Shown: positions 8,733-18,266 of the stretch, one piece after another
Position numbering within the stretch: the stretch's first letter is position 1
Layout of the letters: each line of letters starts with the position of its first letter
Assembly (NCBI RefSeq): GCF_900108085.1
Contig: NZ_FNVR01000006.1
Coordinates: 62,001 to 126,000, forward strand
Source of the DNA: Algoriphagus boritolerans DSM 17298 = JCM 18970
GTDB taxonomy: Bacteria; Bacteroidota; Bacteroidia; Cytophagales; Cyclobacteriaceae
Reading direction: 5' to 3'
Length of the DNA: 64,000 bases
The notes under the pieces: generated by a model
Databases searched by the model: none
The model's input: the letters and a program-made list of their open reading frames with translations, nothing else
What the model was told of the DNA's origin: nothing
Program-made: the position numbers and the translations under genes

Positions 8733-10106
8733 TCAAAAAATCAACTGATACATCTCCTCCAACTTACTCACCTGTAGGATTTCGATTTTGAATTTCTTCA
8801 GGTCCAATCCCTTTACTGCATACTTTGAAACCATAATTTTCTTAAAACCGAGTTTATCTGCTTCTGCGATCCGGTTTTCGATGCGTGATACAGCCCGGAT
8901 CTCTCCGCCCAGTCCCACCTCGCCGGCAAAAGAAATATGTTCGGAAACCGGGGTATCCTCATAGCTCGAAATCAGCGATGCACACACAGCCAAATCCAGA
9001 CCCGGATCATCGACTCGAAGACCTCCGGCCACATTCAAAAACACGTCCTGTTGCCCCAGTCGCATTCCACCACGTTTTTCCAGCACTGCCAATAGCATAT
9101 TCAATCGCTTTGCATCATGTCCGGTGCTGCTCCGCTGCGGCGTACCATAAGTCGCAGGACTGACCAAAGATTGAATCTCGATCAAAAGTGGGCGATTCCC
9201 CTCCATCATTGCGCCAATAGCCACACCATTAAGTACTTCTTCCCGCTGGGTAAGCAAAATCTCTGATGGATTAGCCACTGAGCGGAGACCCTCTGCCCGC
9301 ATCTCGTAAATACCAAGTTCGAGCGTTGAGCCAAATCGGTTCTTGGAGGTCCGTAGAATTCGGTAAGTCAAATGTCGATCTCCTTCGAATTGAAGGACGG
9401 TATCAACCATGTGTTCGAGGACTTTTGGTCCCGCAATCGACCCGTCTTTGGTAATATGTCCGATCAAAAACACCGGCGTTCCAGTTTCCTTGGCGAACTT
9501 CATCAGCTCAGCCGTGCATTCCCGTACTTGAGATACTGACCCTGCGGCTGATTCCACGTATTGGCTATTCAGGGTCTGAATGGAGTCTATGACCAACAAA
9601 TCAGGATTAAGTACTTCGATCTGCTGAAAAATCTGCTGGGTATTTGTCTCAGAAAGGACATAGCAATCGGGATTTTTGGCTTCCATCCGGTCTGCACGCA
9701 TCTTGATTTGGGCTTCGCTTTCTTCACCTGAAACATAGAGAATTGTCTTTCCTTTCAATATCAATGCAATCTGAAGCATCAGCGTTGACTTGCCAATTCC
9801 CGGTTCCCCGCCGATCAAAACCAACGAGCCCGGCACAATTCCTCCTCCCAGTACCCGATCCAATTCCGGGTCTCCAGTGACCCAGCGGGCTTGGGCCTCA
9901 TAGTTGACTTCTGCGATTTTTTGAGGGGAATTCGTCTTTTTGACACCCGTTCCTTGCGGTTTCCAGCTTCCCTTTCCGGTTTCTTCTTTCTGAATGATTT
10001 CCTCCACATAGGTATTCCATTCTCCACAGGCCGGACAGCGCCCGATCCACTTAGGACTTTGGACTCCGCAATTTTGACAGAAAAAGGTGGTTTTTACTTT
10101 AGCCAT
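8733..10106 (-). CDS. radA: RadA (Sms) recombination ATPase/helicase
   Basis: 457 residues, standard family length. The N-terminal C4 zinc finger has Cys 10, 13, 24 and 27 (FFCQNCG, GRCPACGEW). The RecA-like ATPase core has Walker A at 99-108 (GGEPGIGKST), a Walker B-like LLVIDSIQTL, and the RadA-specific KNRFG motif at 255-259. The last ~150 residues are the Lon-like C-terminal domain (…RGGMRLGQQDVFLNVAGGLR…). RadA processes branched intermediates and extends D-loops in homologous recombination and transformation. The gene ends 15 bp from the convergent thioredoxin gene, and polA lies upstream on the same strand. Confidence 0.97.
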   Translation of the reverse strand: MAKVKTTFFCQNCGVQSPKWIGRCPACGEWNTYVEEIIQKEETGKGSWKPQGTGVKKTNSPQKIAEVNYEAQARWVTGDPELDRVLGGGIVPGSLVLIGGEPGIGKSTLMLQIALILKGKTILYVSGEESEAQIKMRADRMEAKNPDCYVLSETNTQQIFQQIEVLNPDLLVIDSIQTLNSQYVESAAGSVSQVRECTAELMKFAKETGTPVFLIGHITKDGSIAGPKVLEHMVDTVLQFEGDRHLTYRILRTSKNRFGSTLELGIYEMRAEGLRSVANPSEILLTQREEVLNGVAIGAMMEGNRPLLIEIQSLVSPATYGTPQRSSTGHDAKRLNMLLAVLEKRGGMRLGQQDVFLNVAGGLRVDDPGLDLAVCASLISSYEDTPVSEHISFAGEVGLGGEIRAVSRIENRIAEADKLGFKKIMVSKYAVKGLDLKKFKIEILQVSKLEEMYQLIF

Positions 10107-10229
10107 TCTTGAAATACGAGGAACGAGTTATGAAATACGATGGGAAGAGAAGTTCTAAACCCAAACTTTCTATGAAATCCAATTAGCACACAAAATTTTT
10201 TAATCTTCCAATTTTAAAATCTTCCAATC

Positions 10230-13067
10230 TTAATGTGCCTGAAGCCAATCCGTCCCCACACCCACTTCCACTTCGATCGGCACAGGTAATTTGATCGCTT
10301 TGGACATCAGTCCCGGAATTTCCCTTTTCAACAACTCCACTTCATCCTTGTGTGCGTCAAAAACCAATTCATCATGCACCTGCAGGATCATTTTGGACTT
10401 GAGGTTTTCCTTTTTCATCCACTCGTAGACATGGATCATGGCAACTTTGATCAGGTCCGCAGCCGAACCCTGAAGCGGTGCATTGATGGCGTTTCGCTCA
10501 GCAAAACCGCGCATGGTCATATTTCGGCTGTTGATATCTCGGAGGTAGCGGCGACGGCCTAGGATAGTTTCGACAAATTCATCCTTTCTGGCTTTTTCTA
10601 TTGCCCCTTCCATGTATTCTTTCACGGCAGGAAATTCCATAAAATAGGCATCAATGATTTCCTTGGCTTCCCCTCTTGGAATAGCCAGTCGCTGAGCCAA
10701 GCCAAAAGCCGAAATCCCGTAAATAATACCAAAATTAGCGGTTTTGGCTTTTCTCCGCATATCTGACGTTACTTCTTCCAGCGGCACTTTGAAGATCTTT
10801 GCAGCCGTGGTAGCATGAATGTCCCTCCCATTTCGGAAGGCTTCCAACATGGATTCATCCTGTGAAAAAGCAGCCATAAGTCGGAGCTCTATCTGGGAAT
10901 AATCCGCTGAAAGCAACACGTGATTTTCGTCTCTGGGAACAAAGGCCTTTCGGATTTCCCGACCACGGGCAGTTCGGATGGGAATATTTTGGAGGTTGGG
11001 ATTGATCGAGGAAAGTCTCCCTGTGGCTGCGACAAATTGATTATAAGTCGTGTGAATTCGGCCGGTTTTCGGATTGATCATGGTCGGCAGCGCGTCTACA
11101 TAAGTTGATTTTAGCTTCACCATCTGTCGGTACTCCAAGATCGCCTCGGCTATGGGGTGTTCATTGGCCATTTTACTGAGTATCTCCTCTCCTGTGGCGT
11201 ATTGACCGGTTTTGGTCTTCTTTGCTTTGGGATCCAATTTCAGTTTTTCAAAAAGCACATCGCCCAGTTGCTTAGGCGAAGCCAGATTGAATCTGACTCC
11301 GGCGAGTTCATAGACCTTCTTTTCGATCTCCTGACTCTCTTTTTCCAGCAGCACAGAAAGTTCTGCAAGACTCTCCGTGTCGACTCGGACACCTTCAAAC
11401 TCCATTTCAGCCAAAACCCGAATGAGCGGATTTTCAACATCCTCAAAAAGTGACTCCAATCCGTTGCCTCTTAGAATCGGATCAAATTTCTCCTTCAGTC
11501 TTAGGGTAATATCTGCATCCTCTGCTGCATAGGACGTTACTTCATCTTCATCCACATCCCGCATATTACCCTGATTTTTACCTTTTTTCCCAATCAGTTC
11601 CGTGATGGATACCGGCATGTAATTCAAGTACTGCTGTGCCAACCAGTCCATGCTGTGTTTTCCCTCCGGCTCGATCAGGTAATGGGCAAGCATGGTGTCA
11701 TAGAGCGTCCCCTTTATCTCAATTCCATAATTCTTCAACACCAGCATGTCGTATTTTACATTTTGACCGATTTTGGTGATGGCTTCATTTTCAAAAACCG
11801 GACGTAAAATCTCCAAAATTTCCTGGGTCTCGGTCTGATTCTCTGAAACGGGAATGTAATAGGCCTCGCCTGGAAGATATGAAAATGACAAACCTACCAA
11901 CTCAGCTTGCATTGCATCCAGCGCCGTGGTTTCGGTATCAAAGCATATTTCCTTTTGTAAAAGCAAGTACTCCACCAGCTCTGTGACTTCCTTTTTCCCT
12001 TTTACCTTGTGGTAATTATGAACATTGGACCAGATGGTATCCAAGACTGGCGGCGGGCCTACTTCCGGTAGTTCCTCTTCTGTAGACTCTTGGGAACTTG
12101 CTGTAACTACAGCAGGCGATGCCGTGGCAGCTCCAAATAAATCCATCTGAGCAGGTGCACCCAGACTGGCTTTTTTTGCACTCGGTTCTTTGAAAATACG
12201 TGCAGCGAGTGTTCTGAATTCCAGCTCGGTGAAGATGGCTCTCAGCTTTTCCTCATCGATCCCATCATACCTCAGTTCCTCCTCATGAAAGTCCACCGGC
12301 ACATCGATTTTTATGGTTGCCAATTCCTTTGATAGGATTCCCTGTTGGGCAAAGTTTTCCACATTCTCCCGCTGCTTTCCTTTCAGCTTATCGACATTGG
12401 CAATCAGGCCTTCCAATGAACCGTATTCTTTCAGCAATTTGACGGCTGTTTTTTCTCCGATGCCGGGAATGCCGGGAATGTTATCCACCGCATCACCCAT
12501 GAGTCCCAAGATGTCACGAACTTTGTCTACATGATCTATGTCCCATTTTTCACAAACCTGCTTTGGCCCCATCACATCGACTGCATTACCCATAAAAGCA
12601 GGTTTATACAGGAAAATATGGTCATCGACAATCTGGCCATAGTCCTTGTCAGGAGTCATCATGTATACGGTAAAGTCTTCCCTTTTTGCTTTTTTGGCCA
12701 AGGTACCGATGATGTCATCAGCTTCGAATCCGTCCATTTCAAGGATAGGGATCCGAAACGCCCTGACAATCTCCTTGATCCAAGGAATTGCCGTGGTAAT
12801 ATCTTCAGGCTGTTCCAGGCGGTTTGCCTTATACGGTTCGTACTGGACATGACGAAAAGTTGGGGCCTTTGTGTCGAACGCCACCCCAATGTGGGTAGGT
12901 TTTTCCTTATCCAGCACCTCAACCAGGGTATTGGTAAACCCCAACATCACACCTGTGTTCAGCCCTTTTGAATTGATTCTTGGGTTCTTGCTAAAGGCAA
13001 AGTGGGCCCGGTAAATCAGGGCCATGGCGTCTAATAAAAATAGCTTATGCGCTTGTTTTTGGGACAT
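10230..13067 (-). CDS. polA: DNA polymerase I
   Basis: 945 residues with all three domains. The N-terminal 5'-3' exonuclease (about 1-290) has LFLLDAMALIYR and the helix-hairpin-helix GIPGIGEKTAVKLLKEYG. The middle 3'-5' exonuclease still has its catalytic acids (FDTETT, NVKYDML, YAAEDADIT), so proofreading should be active, unlike in some PolA proteins. The C-terminal polymerase has DYSQIELR, RRKAKTANFGIIYGIS and VHDELVFD. A low-complexity Ala/Ser/Thr linker (near 310-335) joins the exonuclease domains. It fills gaps and removes primers in replication and repair. The gap to radA contains only short AT-rich sequence. Confidence 0.98.
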   Translation of the reverse strand: MSQKQAHKLFLLDAMALIYRAHFAFSKNPRINSKGLNTGVMLGFTNTLVEVLDKEKPTHIGVAFDTKAPTFRHVQYEPYKANRLEQPEDITTAIPWIKEIVRAFRIPILEMDGFEADDIIGTLAKKAKREDFTVYMMTPDKDYGQIVDDHIFLYKPAFMGNAVDVMGPKQVCEKWDIDHVDKVRDILGLMGDAVDNIPGIPGIGEKTAVKLLKEYGSLEGLIANVDKLKGKQRENVENFAQQGILSKELATIKIDVPVDFHEEELRYDGIDEEKLRAIFTELEFRTLAARIFKEPSAKKASLGAPAQMDLFGAATASPAVVTASSQESTEEELPEVGPPPVLDTIWSNVHNYHKVKGKKEVTELVEYLLLQKEICFDTETTALDAMQAELVGLSFSYLPGEAYYIPVSENQTETQEILEILRPVFENEAITKIGQNVKYDMLVLKNYGIEIKGTLYDTMLAHYLIEPEGKHSMDWLAQQYLNYMPVSITELIGKKGKNQGNMRDVDEDEVTSYAAEDADITLRLKEKFDPILRGNGLESLFEDVENPLIRVLAEMEFEGVRVDTESLAELSVLLEKESQEIEKKVYELAGVRFNLASPKQLGDVLFEKLKLDPKAKKTKTGQYATGEEILSKMANEHPIAEAILEYRQMVKLKSTYVDALPTMINPKTGRIHTTYNQFVAATGRLSSINPNLQNIPIRTARGREIRKAFVPRDENHVLLSADYSQIELRLMAAFSQDESMLEAFRNGRDIHATTAAKIFKVPLEEVTSDMRRKAKTANFGIIYGISAFGLAQRLAIPRGEAKEIIDAYFMEFPAVKEYMEGAIEKARKDEFVETILGRRRYLRDINSRNMTMRGFAERNAINAPLQGSAADLIKVAMIHVYEWMKKENLKSKMILQVHDELVFDAHKDEVELLKREIPGLMSKAIKLPVPIEVEVGVGTDWLQAH

Positions 13068-13175
13068 TTTTGAATGGAATTTTGGTAAATAGTCAGGTCA
13101 AACCCGCGCTTCTAAGTTACCATTTTTCCGCTAGGGTCTTCAAAGGATTTAGCGTATCGTCGGATAATGACAGAG

Positions 13176-13205
13176 TTTGGAGTTCAATTTGGATTGAGTA
13201 ATTTG
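13176..13205 (+). promoter_or_regulatory. Candidate Bacteroidota sigma-A promoter
   Basis: TTTG at 13176-13179, 19 bp spacing, then TAATTTG at 13199-13205. This is close to the TTTG / TANNTTTG pattern of the phylum, one base short in the -7 box, and lies 24 bp before the ATG of the small membrane protein. Pattern match only. Confidence 0.4.
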
Positions 13206-13229
13206 TCCAAAACTTAAATATTTATCGCT

Positions 13230-13529
13230 ATGAAAAAGATCCTTACCATCCTTGCATTATTCCTAAGTGTGCAGTTTGTACATGCGACACCGGAAAAAGA
13301 TCCCAAGAAAGAACTCACTGAGGCACAACAAATCCGGTTGGCTGAAATGGAAGAAAGGCTTGAAGAAATAAAAGCCATGGATTTCAAATCGATGAGCAAA
13401 GACGAGATCAAGTCGATCAGAACAGAAATGAAAGAAATGAAGGAGGAGGCTAAAAAGGCCGGAAACGGCGTTTACCTTTCTGTGGGTGCCATTATCATCA
13501 TTTTACTTATTTTGATCTTGATTCTTTAA
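13230..13529 (+). CDS. Small secreted/anchored protein with charged helix and C-terminal membrane segment
   Basis: 99 residues in three parts: a signal peptide (1-19, ending VHA), a strongly charged Glu/Lys-rich helical stretch (about 22-78, likely coiled coil) with repeated MEERLEEIKAM / KSIRTEMKEMKEE patterns, and a very hydrophobic C-terminal helix (about 81-99, VYLSVGAIIIILLILILIL). The topology suggests a periplasmic coiled coil tethered to the inner membrane. No family recognised. It is flanked by a candidate promoter and a strong terminator, so it is probably an independent transcript. Confidence 0.7.
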   Translation: MKKILTILALFLSVQFVHATPEKDPKKELTEAQQIRLAEMEERLEEIKAMDFKSMSKDEIKSIRTEMKEMKEEAKKAGNGVYLSVGAIIIILLILILIL

Positions 13530-13537
13530 AAAAAATA

Positions 13538-13576
13538 CAGGCTGTCTTTCAATTCAGTAAGACAGCCTGCTTTTTA
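13538..13576. terminator. Bidirectional Rho-independent terminator
   Basis: A perfect 11-bp stem CAGGCTGTCTT / AAGACAGCCTG with a 10-nt loop, T-rich on the right and A-rich on the left. It ends the small plus-strand gene and can also end the convergent minus-strand gene. Confidence 0.88.
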
Positions 13577-13605
13577 AAAATAAGTTATAGCGTTCCTTTG
13601 AGCGC

Positions 13606-14055
13606 TTATTTTTTTTCCAATTCATCCTGCTCGTTAAGGTAATTTTTCACCTGCAGGCTTCTGAGAAAAATCAAAATCAAGGGAACTAGCCACACCAGTT
13701 CATTGAATACCAAATGAAAAATACTACGCTTGTTCCAGCTTAGATCGGGAGCAAACCCCAAGGTAAACCAAATTGCCGTGATGATTTTTCCGGTGATTCC
13801 AGCAAGAATTAACCATACCCAGCTCACCGGATAAAAGGCAGACACAAAAACGACCAGTCCTACCACAATCCCAAAAGTCCCAAAATAAGAGGAGGGAAGT
13901 CCCGCAAGATCTCCGTTCCCCATCGCCATCCATTGAAGTAGCTGCGGCCCAAACCACTTGTAAAACGCAGACCAGGCAATGGTGTACATCCCTGCCAAAA
14001 GCAGCAATCCTCGAAAATGCATGGGGAACGTAGGGTTTATTGTATTTTGATCCAT
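13606..14055 (-). CDS. Four-helix membrane protein of unknown function
   Basis: 149 residues from the ATG at 14055; a GTG 11 codons upstream is possible and is preceded by a purine-rich stretch. Hydrophobic helices at about 15-31, 55-75, 80-100 and 118-136. Conserved-looking WSAFYKWFGPQLLQWMAMG and FNELVWL segments suggest a real family in Bacteroidota, but I cannot name its function. The amidase gene is divergent and starts about 75 bp away. Confidence 0.65.
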   Translation of the reverse strand: MDQNTINPTFPMHFRGLLLLAGMYTIAWSAFYKWFGPQLLQWMAMGNGDLAGLPSSYFGTFGIVVGLVVFVSAFYPVSWVWLILAGITGKIITAIWFTLGFAPDLSWNKRSIFHLVFNELVWLVPLILIFLRSLQVKNYLNEQDELEKK

Positions 14056-14129
14056 GAGTGGTTTGATTATTTGGGGCGATTTAAACACCTTCCGGTGCTT
14101 TAAGTTTGGTATTTACACAAAACTATCCA

Positions 14130-15806
14130 ATGGAACGAAAAAACCACCTTCACTCCCAGGCTTTTCTGCTTTTAGCAGCAACTGCCTTCTTGGCCCTCGG
14201 CTTTACGATAGGTCGAAATGCCGGAGAAATCACCCCAATCTCCATAGAAGCCGCCGCCGACTTAGTCGGACTTTCTTTTTCTCCCGCAGAAAAAGACAGC
14301 ATGATCAGTGCGTTGAATACACAACGGGACAATTTTGAAATTCTCCGAAAAACAAAACTGGAGAATTCCGTTGCTCCTGCGCTGATTTTCAATCCCCTTC
14401 CCCAGGGCTTTTACCCAAATCAAGACCAGAAAACTTACGATTGGGGTTTACCTGTAACGGTGGAATTACCCGAAAAAGAGAGTGACATCGCCTATTTGCC
14501 AGTAAATCAGCTGGCTGTTTTGATCAAAAACAGAAAGATCACATCCGAACAACTGACCAAAATCTACCTCGATCGGATCAAAACCTACGCTGACACACTG
14601 CAATGTCTGATCACTTTGCTGGAGTCACCTGCTTTGGAGAAGGCCCGGGCCATGGATCAGGAGCTTGCAGCCGGGAAATATCGGGGACCACTTCATGGCA
14701 TCCCCTATGGCATCAAGGATTTGCTTTCAGTCAAAGGGACCAAAACCACTTGGGGAGCAACTCCTTATAAAGATCAATCTTTTGATGAAACAGCCACTGT
14801 GGTTCAAAAGCTGGATGATGCGGGTGGAGTCCTGATCGGAAAATTCACGATGGGCGCACTCGCCATGGGAGACATTTGGTACGGAGGTGTCACTAAAAAT
14901 CCCTGGAACCTAAACCAAGGTTCCAGCGGCTCCTCGGCTGGATCTTCTTCAGCTGTGAGTGCCGGTCTGATACCCTTTGCCCTTGGCACAGAGACATTGG
15001 GATCAATCGTTTCGCCTTCGACGAGAAACGGCGTGACGGGACTTCGTCCTACCTATGGCAGAGTAAGTAAAAATGGCGCTATGGCCCTAAGCTGGTCCAT
15101 GGACAAGATCGGCCCGATTTCACGCTCAGTCTTGGACAACGCCATTGTTCTTTCTGTTCTGAATGGAAAAGATGTAAAAGATGCCTCCACTATTTCCGCT
15201 GCTTTCAACTACTCCGCTAAAAATGATGTCAAAAAGCTTAAAGTCGGTTATTTCAAGGCATTCTTTGAAGGGGATCGTGCAAGTAAAAATGATCAGAAAG
15301 TACTGGAAGTACTCAAGGCTCAAGGAATCGAACTTCATCCGGTTGATCTCAAGACAAGTATCAATCCTGGGCCTCTTGTAAACATGCTTTTGGTCGAGGC
15401 TGCCGCAGCATTTGATGAACTTACACGCTTGAATTTGGATGATCAACTTGTGGCCCAGGGTAAAAATTCCTGGCCGAATATCTTCCGTGCAGCCCGTTTT
15501 ATTCCAGCTGTAGAGTATGTTCAAATGAGTCGTCAGCGAAGCGTCCTGATCGAGGAGATGCATGAATTAATGAGCCAGTACGACGTGATCGTGACGCCTT
15601 CCTTTGCCGGACAGCAACTGCAGATCACCAACCTCACCGGACATCCGGCTCTGTGTATGCCAAATGGATTTTCAGCCAACGGCAGCCCTACTTCCATTAC
15701 CCTCCTAGCTAACCTTTTTGAGGAGGAAAAACTGATTATGCTTGGTCGACTGATCCAGGAAAATACCGACTGGCAAGCTCAGCGTCCTCCGATGTTTAAC
15801 AAATAG
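14130..15806 (+). CDS. Amidase-signature family hydrolase with N-terminal membrane anchor
   Basis: 558 residues from the ATG at 14130; the in-frame TTG eight codons upstream looks less likely. A hydrophobic helix near 10-28 is a signal anchor or signal peptide. The amidase-signature core shows the catalytic Lys in IPYGIKDLLSVKG and the glycine/serine-rich loop NQGSSGSSAGSSSAV, followed by GTETLGSIVSPSTRNGVTGLRP, which carries the cis-Ser and nucleophile Ser. This Ser-cisSer-Lys triad hydrolyses amides. The anchor and the lack of gatB/gatC nearby argue against the tRNA amidotransferase subunit GatA. Substrate unknown. A strong terminator follows. Confidence 0.87.
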   Translation: MERKNHLHSQAFLLLAATAFLALGFTIGRNAGEITPISIEAAADLVGLSFSPAEKDSMISALNTQRDNFEILRKTKLENSVAPALIFNPLPQGFYPNQDQKTYDWGLPVTVELPEKESDIAYLPVNQLAVLIKNRKITSEQLTKIYLDRIKTYADTLQCLITLLESPALEKARAMDQELAAGKYRGPLHGIPYGIKDLLSVKGTKTTWGATPYKDQSFDETATVVQKLDDAGGVLIGKFTMGALAMGDIWYGGVTKNPWNLNQGSSGSSAGSSSAVSAGLIPFALGTETLGSIVSPSTRNGVTGLRPTYGRVSKNGAMALSWSMDKIGPISRSVLDNAIVLSVLNGKDVKDASTISAAFNYSAKNDVKKLKVGYFKAFFEGDRASKNDQKVLEVLKAQGIELHPVDLKTSINPGPLVNMLLVEAAAAFDELTRLNLDDQLVAQGKNSWPNIFRAARFIPAVEYVQMSRQRSVLIEEMHELMSQYDVIVTPSFAGQQLQITNLTGHPALCMPNGFSANGSPTSITLLANLFEEEKLIMLGRLIQENTDWQAQRPPMFNK

Positions 15807-15838
15807 AATTGAGAAACCCTGAAGGGTAAAAAGTAAAA

Positions 15839-15875
15839 AAGGCCTTTGATATTTTTTTTCAAAGGCCTTCTTTAC
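15839..15875 (+). terminator. Rho-independent terminator after the amidase gene
   Basis: A perfect 11-bp stem AAGGCCTTTGA / TCAAAGGCCTT with a T-rich loop, followed by CTTTA. Begins about 30 bp after the amidase stop codon. Confidence 0.75.
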
Positions 15876-15961
15876 TGTAAATCATGATTTTACTTTATGC
15901 GTGTTCGGATAGCTGCACATAGCCAAACAATGAATGGCTAGATCACCAGTTTAACGTTACT

Positions 15962-15988
15962 GTTGACAGTGGACCGTCGTCTGTGGAC
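15962..15988. repeat. Heptad-phased GTCNAC intergenic repeat, copy 2 (inverted)
   Basis: The reverse complement reads GTCCACA, GACGACG, GTCCACT, GTCAAC, in phase with the copy at 6081. It lies between the convergent amidase and lipoprotein genes, in a stretch that otherwise shows nothing. Confidence 0.7.
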
Positions 15989-16049
15989 GTGTATCCGCCC
16001 GGTTTATACCAAAATTCATTCAACGTACACCTTTGCGGATACACCTATT

Positions 16050-16607
16050 TTACTTTACTATTCCTGATATTTTAATGTTGGTAGGCTTCATAAACCAGAC
16101 TTTCTGTGTCGTCTCAATGGAATAATGATCCAACCTGTTGGTAGCCAGATTCAAATGAAACTCCCCAAACGTGGAAGTTTTAAAAAAGAGGTTTTCTTCA
16201 CTTGAGTGGAAGGTAATGGAGGAAGGATAATCACGCGTGTATTTGATTTTGATGTTTTTGACTTTCCCTTTCTCCTCCGGCAACAGCTCATGGATCAAAT
16301 ATTCATATTTCGTGTCTGTCGAATACGCTCGCGCCAATGAAGGGGAATTGATGTCAGCCTGATAAAACGCCAGGAACTCTTCTTTCCAATCGGCTGCTGA
16401 ATAGACCAATTCCACCGTCTTTTCTTCCCCGTTGATTCGGGAGGTTTTAATCACCGAAGCACCGTCGATTTTGGCTATTTCCACATCAAAGAATCCACTC
16501 AAATTAAAGTAGGGAAGTTGCTCCATTTCTTTACTTTCTTCGCCAGATACGCAAGCAAAAAACGCAAAAACCAGCACACTTAGGATAAAGTATGATCTGA
16601 ACTTCAT
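16050..16607 (-). CDS. Hypothetical lipoprotein
   Basis: 185 residues. Signal peptide II with lipobox FAFFAC (Cys 19), so it should be lipid-anchored. The rest is beta-rich with charged turns; no family recognised. Its ATG overlaps the stop codon of gpmI by one base (TAATG), so the two are cotranscribed and probably translationally coupled. This says little about function, because gpmI is glycolytic. Confidence 0.75.
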   Translation of the reverse strand: MKFRSYFILSVLVFAFFACVSGEESKEMEQLPYFNLSGFFDVEIAKIDGASVIKTSRINGEEKTVELVYSAADWKEEFLAFYQADINSPSLARAYSTDTKYEYLIHELLPEEKGKVKNIKIKYTRDYPSSITFHSSEENLFFKTSTFGEFHLNLATNRLDHYSIETTQKVWFMKPTNIKISGIVK

Positions 16608-18130
16608 TACTTCAACAGGATTTCACCGGTCATTTCGGATGGAATTTCAATACCCATCAGCTTCAAAATCGTAGGAGCCAAATCGCCCAATTTCCCATCA
16701 GTCACCTGAATTTGTTCTGTGTCATCGACCATGATAAAAGGAACAAGATTCGTGGTATGCGCAGTATTTGGAGTCCCGTCCTCATTGATCATCATATCCG
16801 AATTTCCATGATCTGCAATCACGATGATGGTATATCCGTTGGCCAAAGCCGTGGTCACCACACTGTGGGCACACGTGTCTACTGCTTCACAGGCTTTCAC
16901 TGCCGCATCAAAGTCCCCGGTGTGCCCCACCATGTCCGCATTTGCAAAGTTAAGACAGATGAAGTCGGCACTTTTCCTTTTTAGCTCTAAATTGATCTTT
17001 GAAGCAATCTCAAAAGCACTCATTTCGGGTTTAAGGTCGTAGGTCGCGACTTTTGGTGAAGGACAGAGAATTCGGCTCTCTCCGATAAACTCCGTCTCCC
17101 TTCCTCCGGAAAAAAAGAAGGTCACGTGTGGATACTTCTCCGTTTCAGCGATTCGGATCTGCTTCTTACCGGCCCTTTCCAAGACTTCACCGATGGTATT
17201 GTTGAGGTTGTCTTTTTCAAAAAGTACTTGGACACCGGAGAATGTATTGTCGTATTGCGTGAAAGTGATGTAGTCCACATTCAGCTTTTTCATATGGAAA
17301 TCCTCAAAATCCCGCTGCGTAAGTACCTGTGAGATTTCTCTGCCGCGATCCGTTCTGAAGTTGAAGCAAATCACCAAGTCACCCTCCTCTATGGTTGCAA
17401 GTGGTTTATTATTGGATCCCACATGAATTATAGGTCTGATAAACTCATCTGTCACGTTGTTGTCATAGGATTTTTTGATGGCCACCAGGATATCTTTTGA
17501 TTTTTCTCCTTCCCCTTTGACCATGGCATCGTAGGCGAGCTTGATCCGCTCCCATCGATTGTCCCGATCCATTGCATAATATCTGCCTATTACAGAGGCT
17601 ATTTGTCCCACAGACGAATTCAAATGGGCTTGAAGCTCTGCCAAGTATTTGATTCCCCCTTTTGGGTCTGTGTCACGTCCGTCGGTGAATGCATGGATAA
17701 ATACCTGTTCCATTCCATGGGATTTGGCCGCATCACAGAGTCCTTTTAAATGATTGATATGAGCATGGACACCGCCGTCTGATACCAATCCCATGAAGTG
17801 TGCTTTTTTTCCGGCTGCTTTTGTTTTGGAAAAAGCTGAAGCAAGAACCGGGTGAGAATTCAATTCTCCATTGACCACAGCAAGATTGATTTTGACCAAA
17901 TCCTGATAGACCACTCTACCGGCACCGATGTTCATGTGACCTACTTCAGAATTTCCCATTTGTCCTTCGGGGAGCCCCACTGCCAATCCCGAAGCTTCCA
18001 GCTTAGCGTGGGGATATTTGACGTAAAGACTGTCCACAAAAGGTGTTTTTGCTTTGTCAATTGCAGAAACTGCAGGATTGGTGGCAATGCCCCAACCATC
18101 CAAAATCATCAATAAAACTTTCTTGTCCAT
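16607..18130 (-). CDS. gpmI: 2,3-bisphosphoglycerate-independent phosphoglycerate mutase
   Basis: 507 residues, the usual iPGM length. Alkaline-phosphatase fold with metal-binding MILDGWG near the N terminus and the phosphoserine loop GQMGNSEVGHMNIGAGR. The C-terminal metal motifs NFANADMVGHTG and IVIADHGNSDMM are intact. It interconverts 3- and 2-phosphoglycerate in glycolysis and gluconeogenesis, using two Mn2+ ions and no bisphosphoglycerate. It is the first gene of a two-gene unit with the downstream lipoprotein. Confidence 0.97.
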   Translation of the reverse strand: MDKKVLLMILDGWGIATNPAVSAIDKAKTPFVDSLYVKYPHAKLEASGLAVGLPEGQMGNSEVGHMNIGAGRVVYQDLVKINLAVVNGELNSHPVLASAFSKTKAAGKKAHFMGLVSDGGVHAHINHLKGLCDAAKSHGMEQVFIHAFTDGRDTDPKGGIKYLAELQAHLNSSVGQIASVIGRYYAMDRDNRWERIKLAYDAMVKGEGEKSKDILVAIKKSYDNNVTDEFIRPIIHVGSNNKPLATIEEGDLVICFNFRTDRGREISQVLTQRDFEDFHMKKLNVDYITFTQYDNTFSGVQVLFEKDNLNNTIGEVLERAGKKQIRIAETEKYPHVTFFFSGGRETEFIGESRILCPSPKVATYDLKPEMSAFEIASKINLELKRKSADFICLNFANADMVGHTGDFDAAVKACEAVDTCAHSVVTTALANGYTIIVIADHGNSDMMINEDGTPNTAHTTNLVPFIMVDDTEQIQVTDGKLGDLAPTILKLMGIEIPSEMTGEILLK

Positions 18131-18266
18131 GGAGCAAATATATTACTTTTCAATCCAAACTTCCCCCCAGAATCTTTTCTGACATGAGTTGTCTGCCTGA
18201 TTTTTCTATTCCAAAAAATGAAGTTCTCCATTGCTTTTTTGGCTTGGAATTTGCCAAAAGAGGGTG

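Noticed and set aside
14054-14338. Plus-strand frame over the amidase 5' end
   Set aside because: It lies out of frame within the amidase coding sequence, shows low-complexity Arg/Ser-rich composition and no family features.
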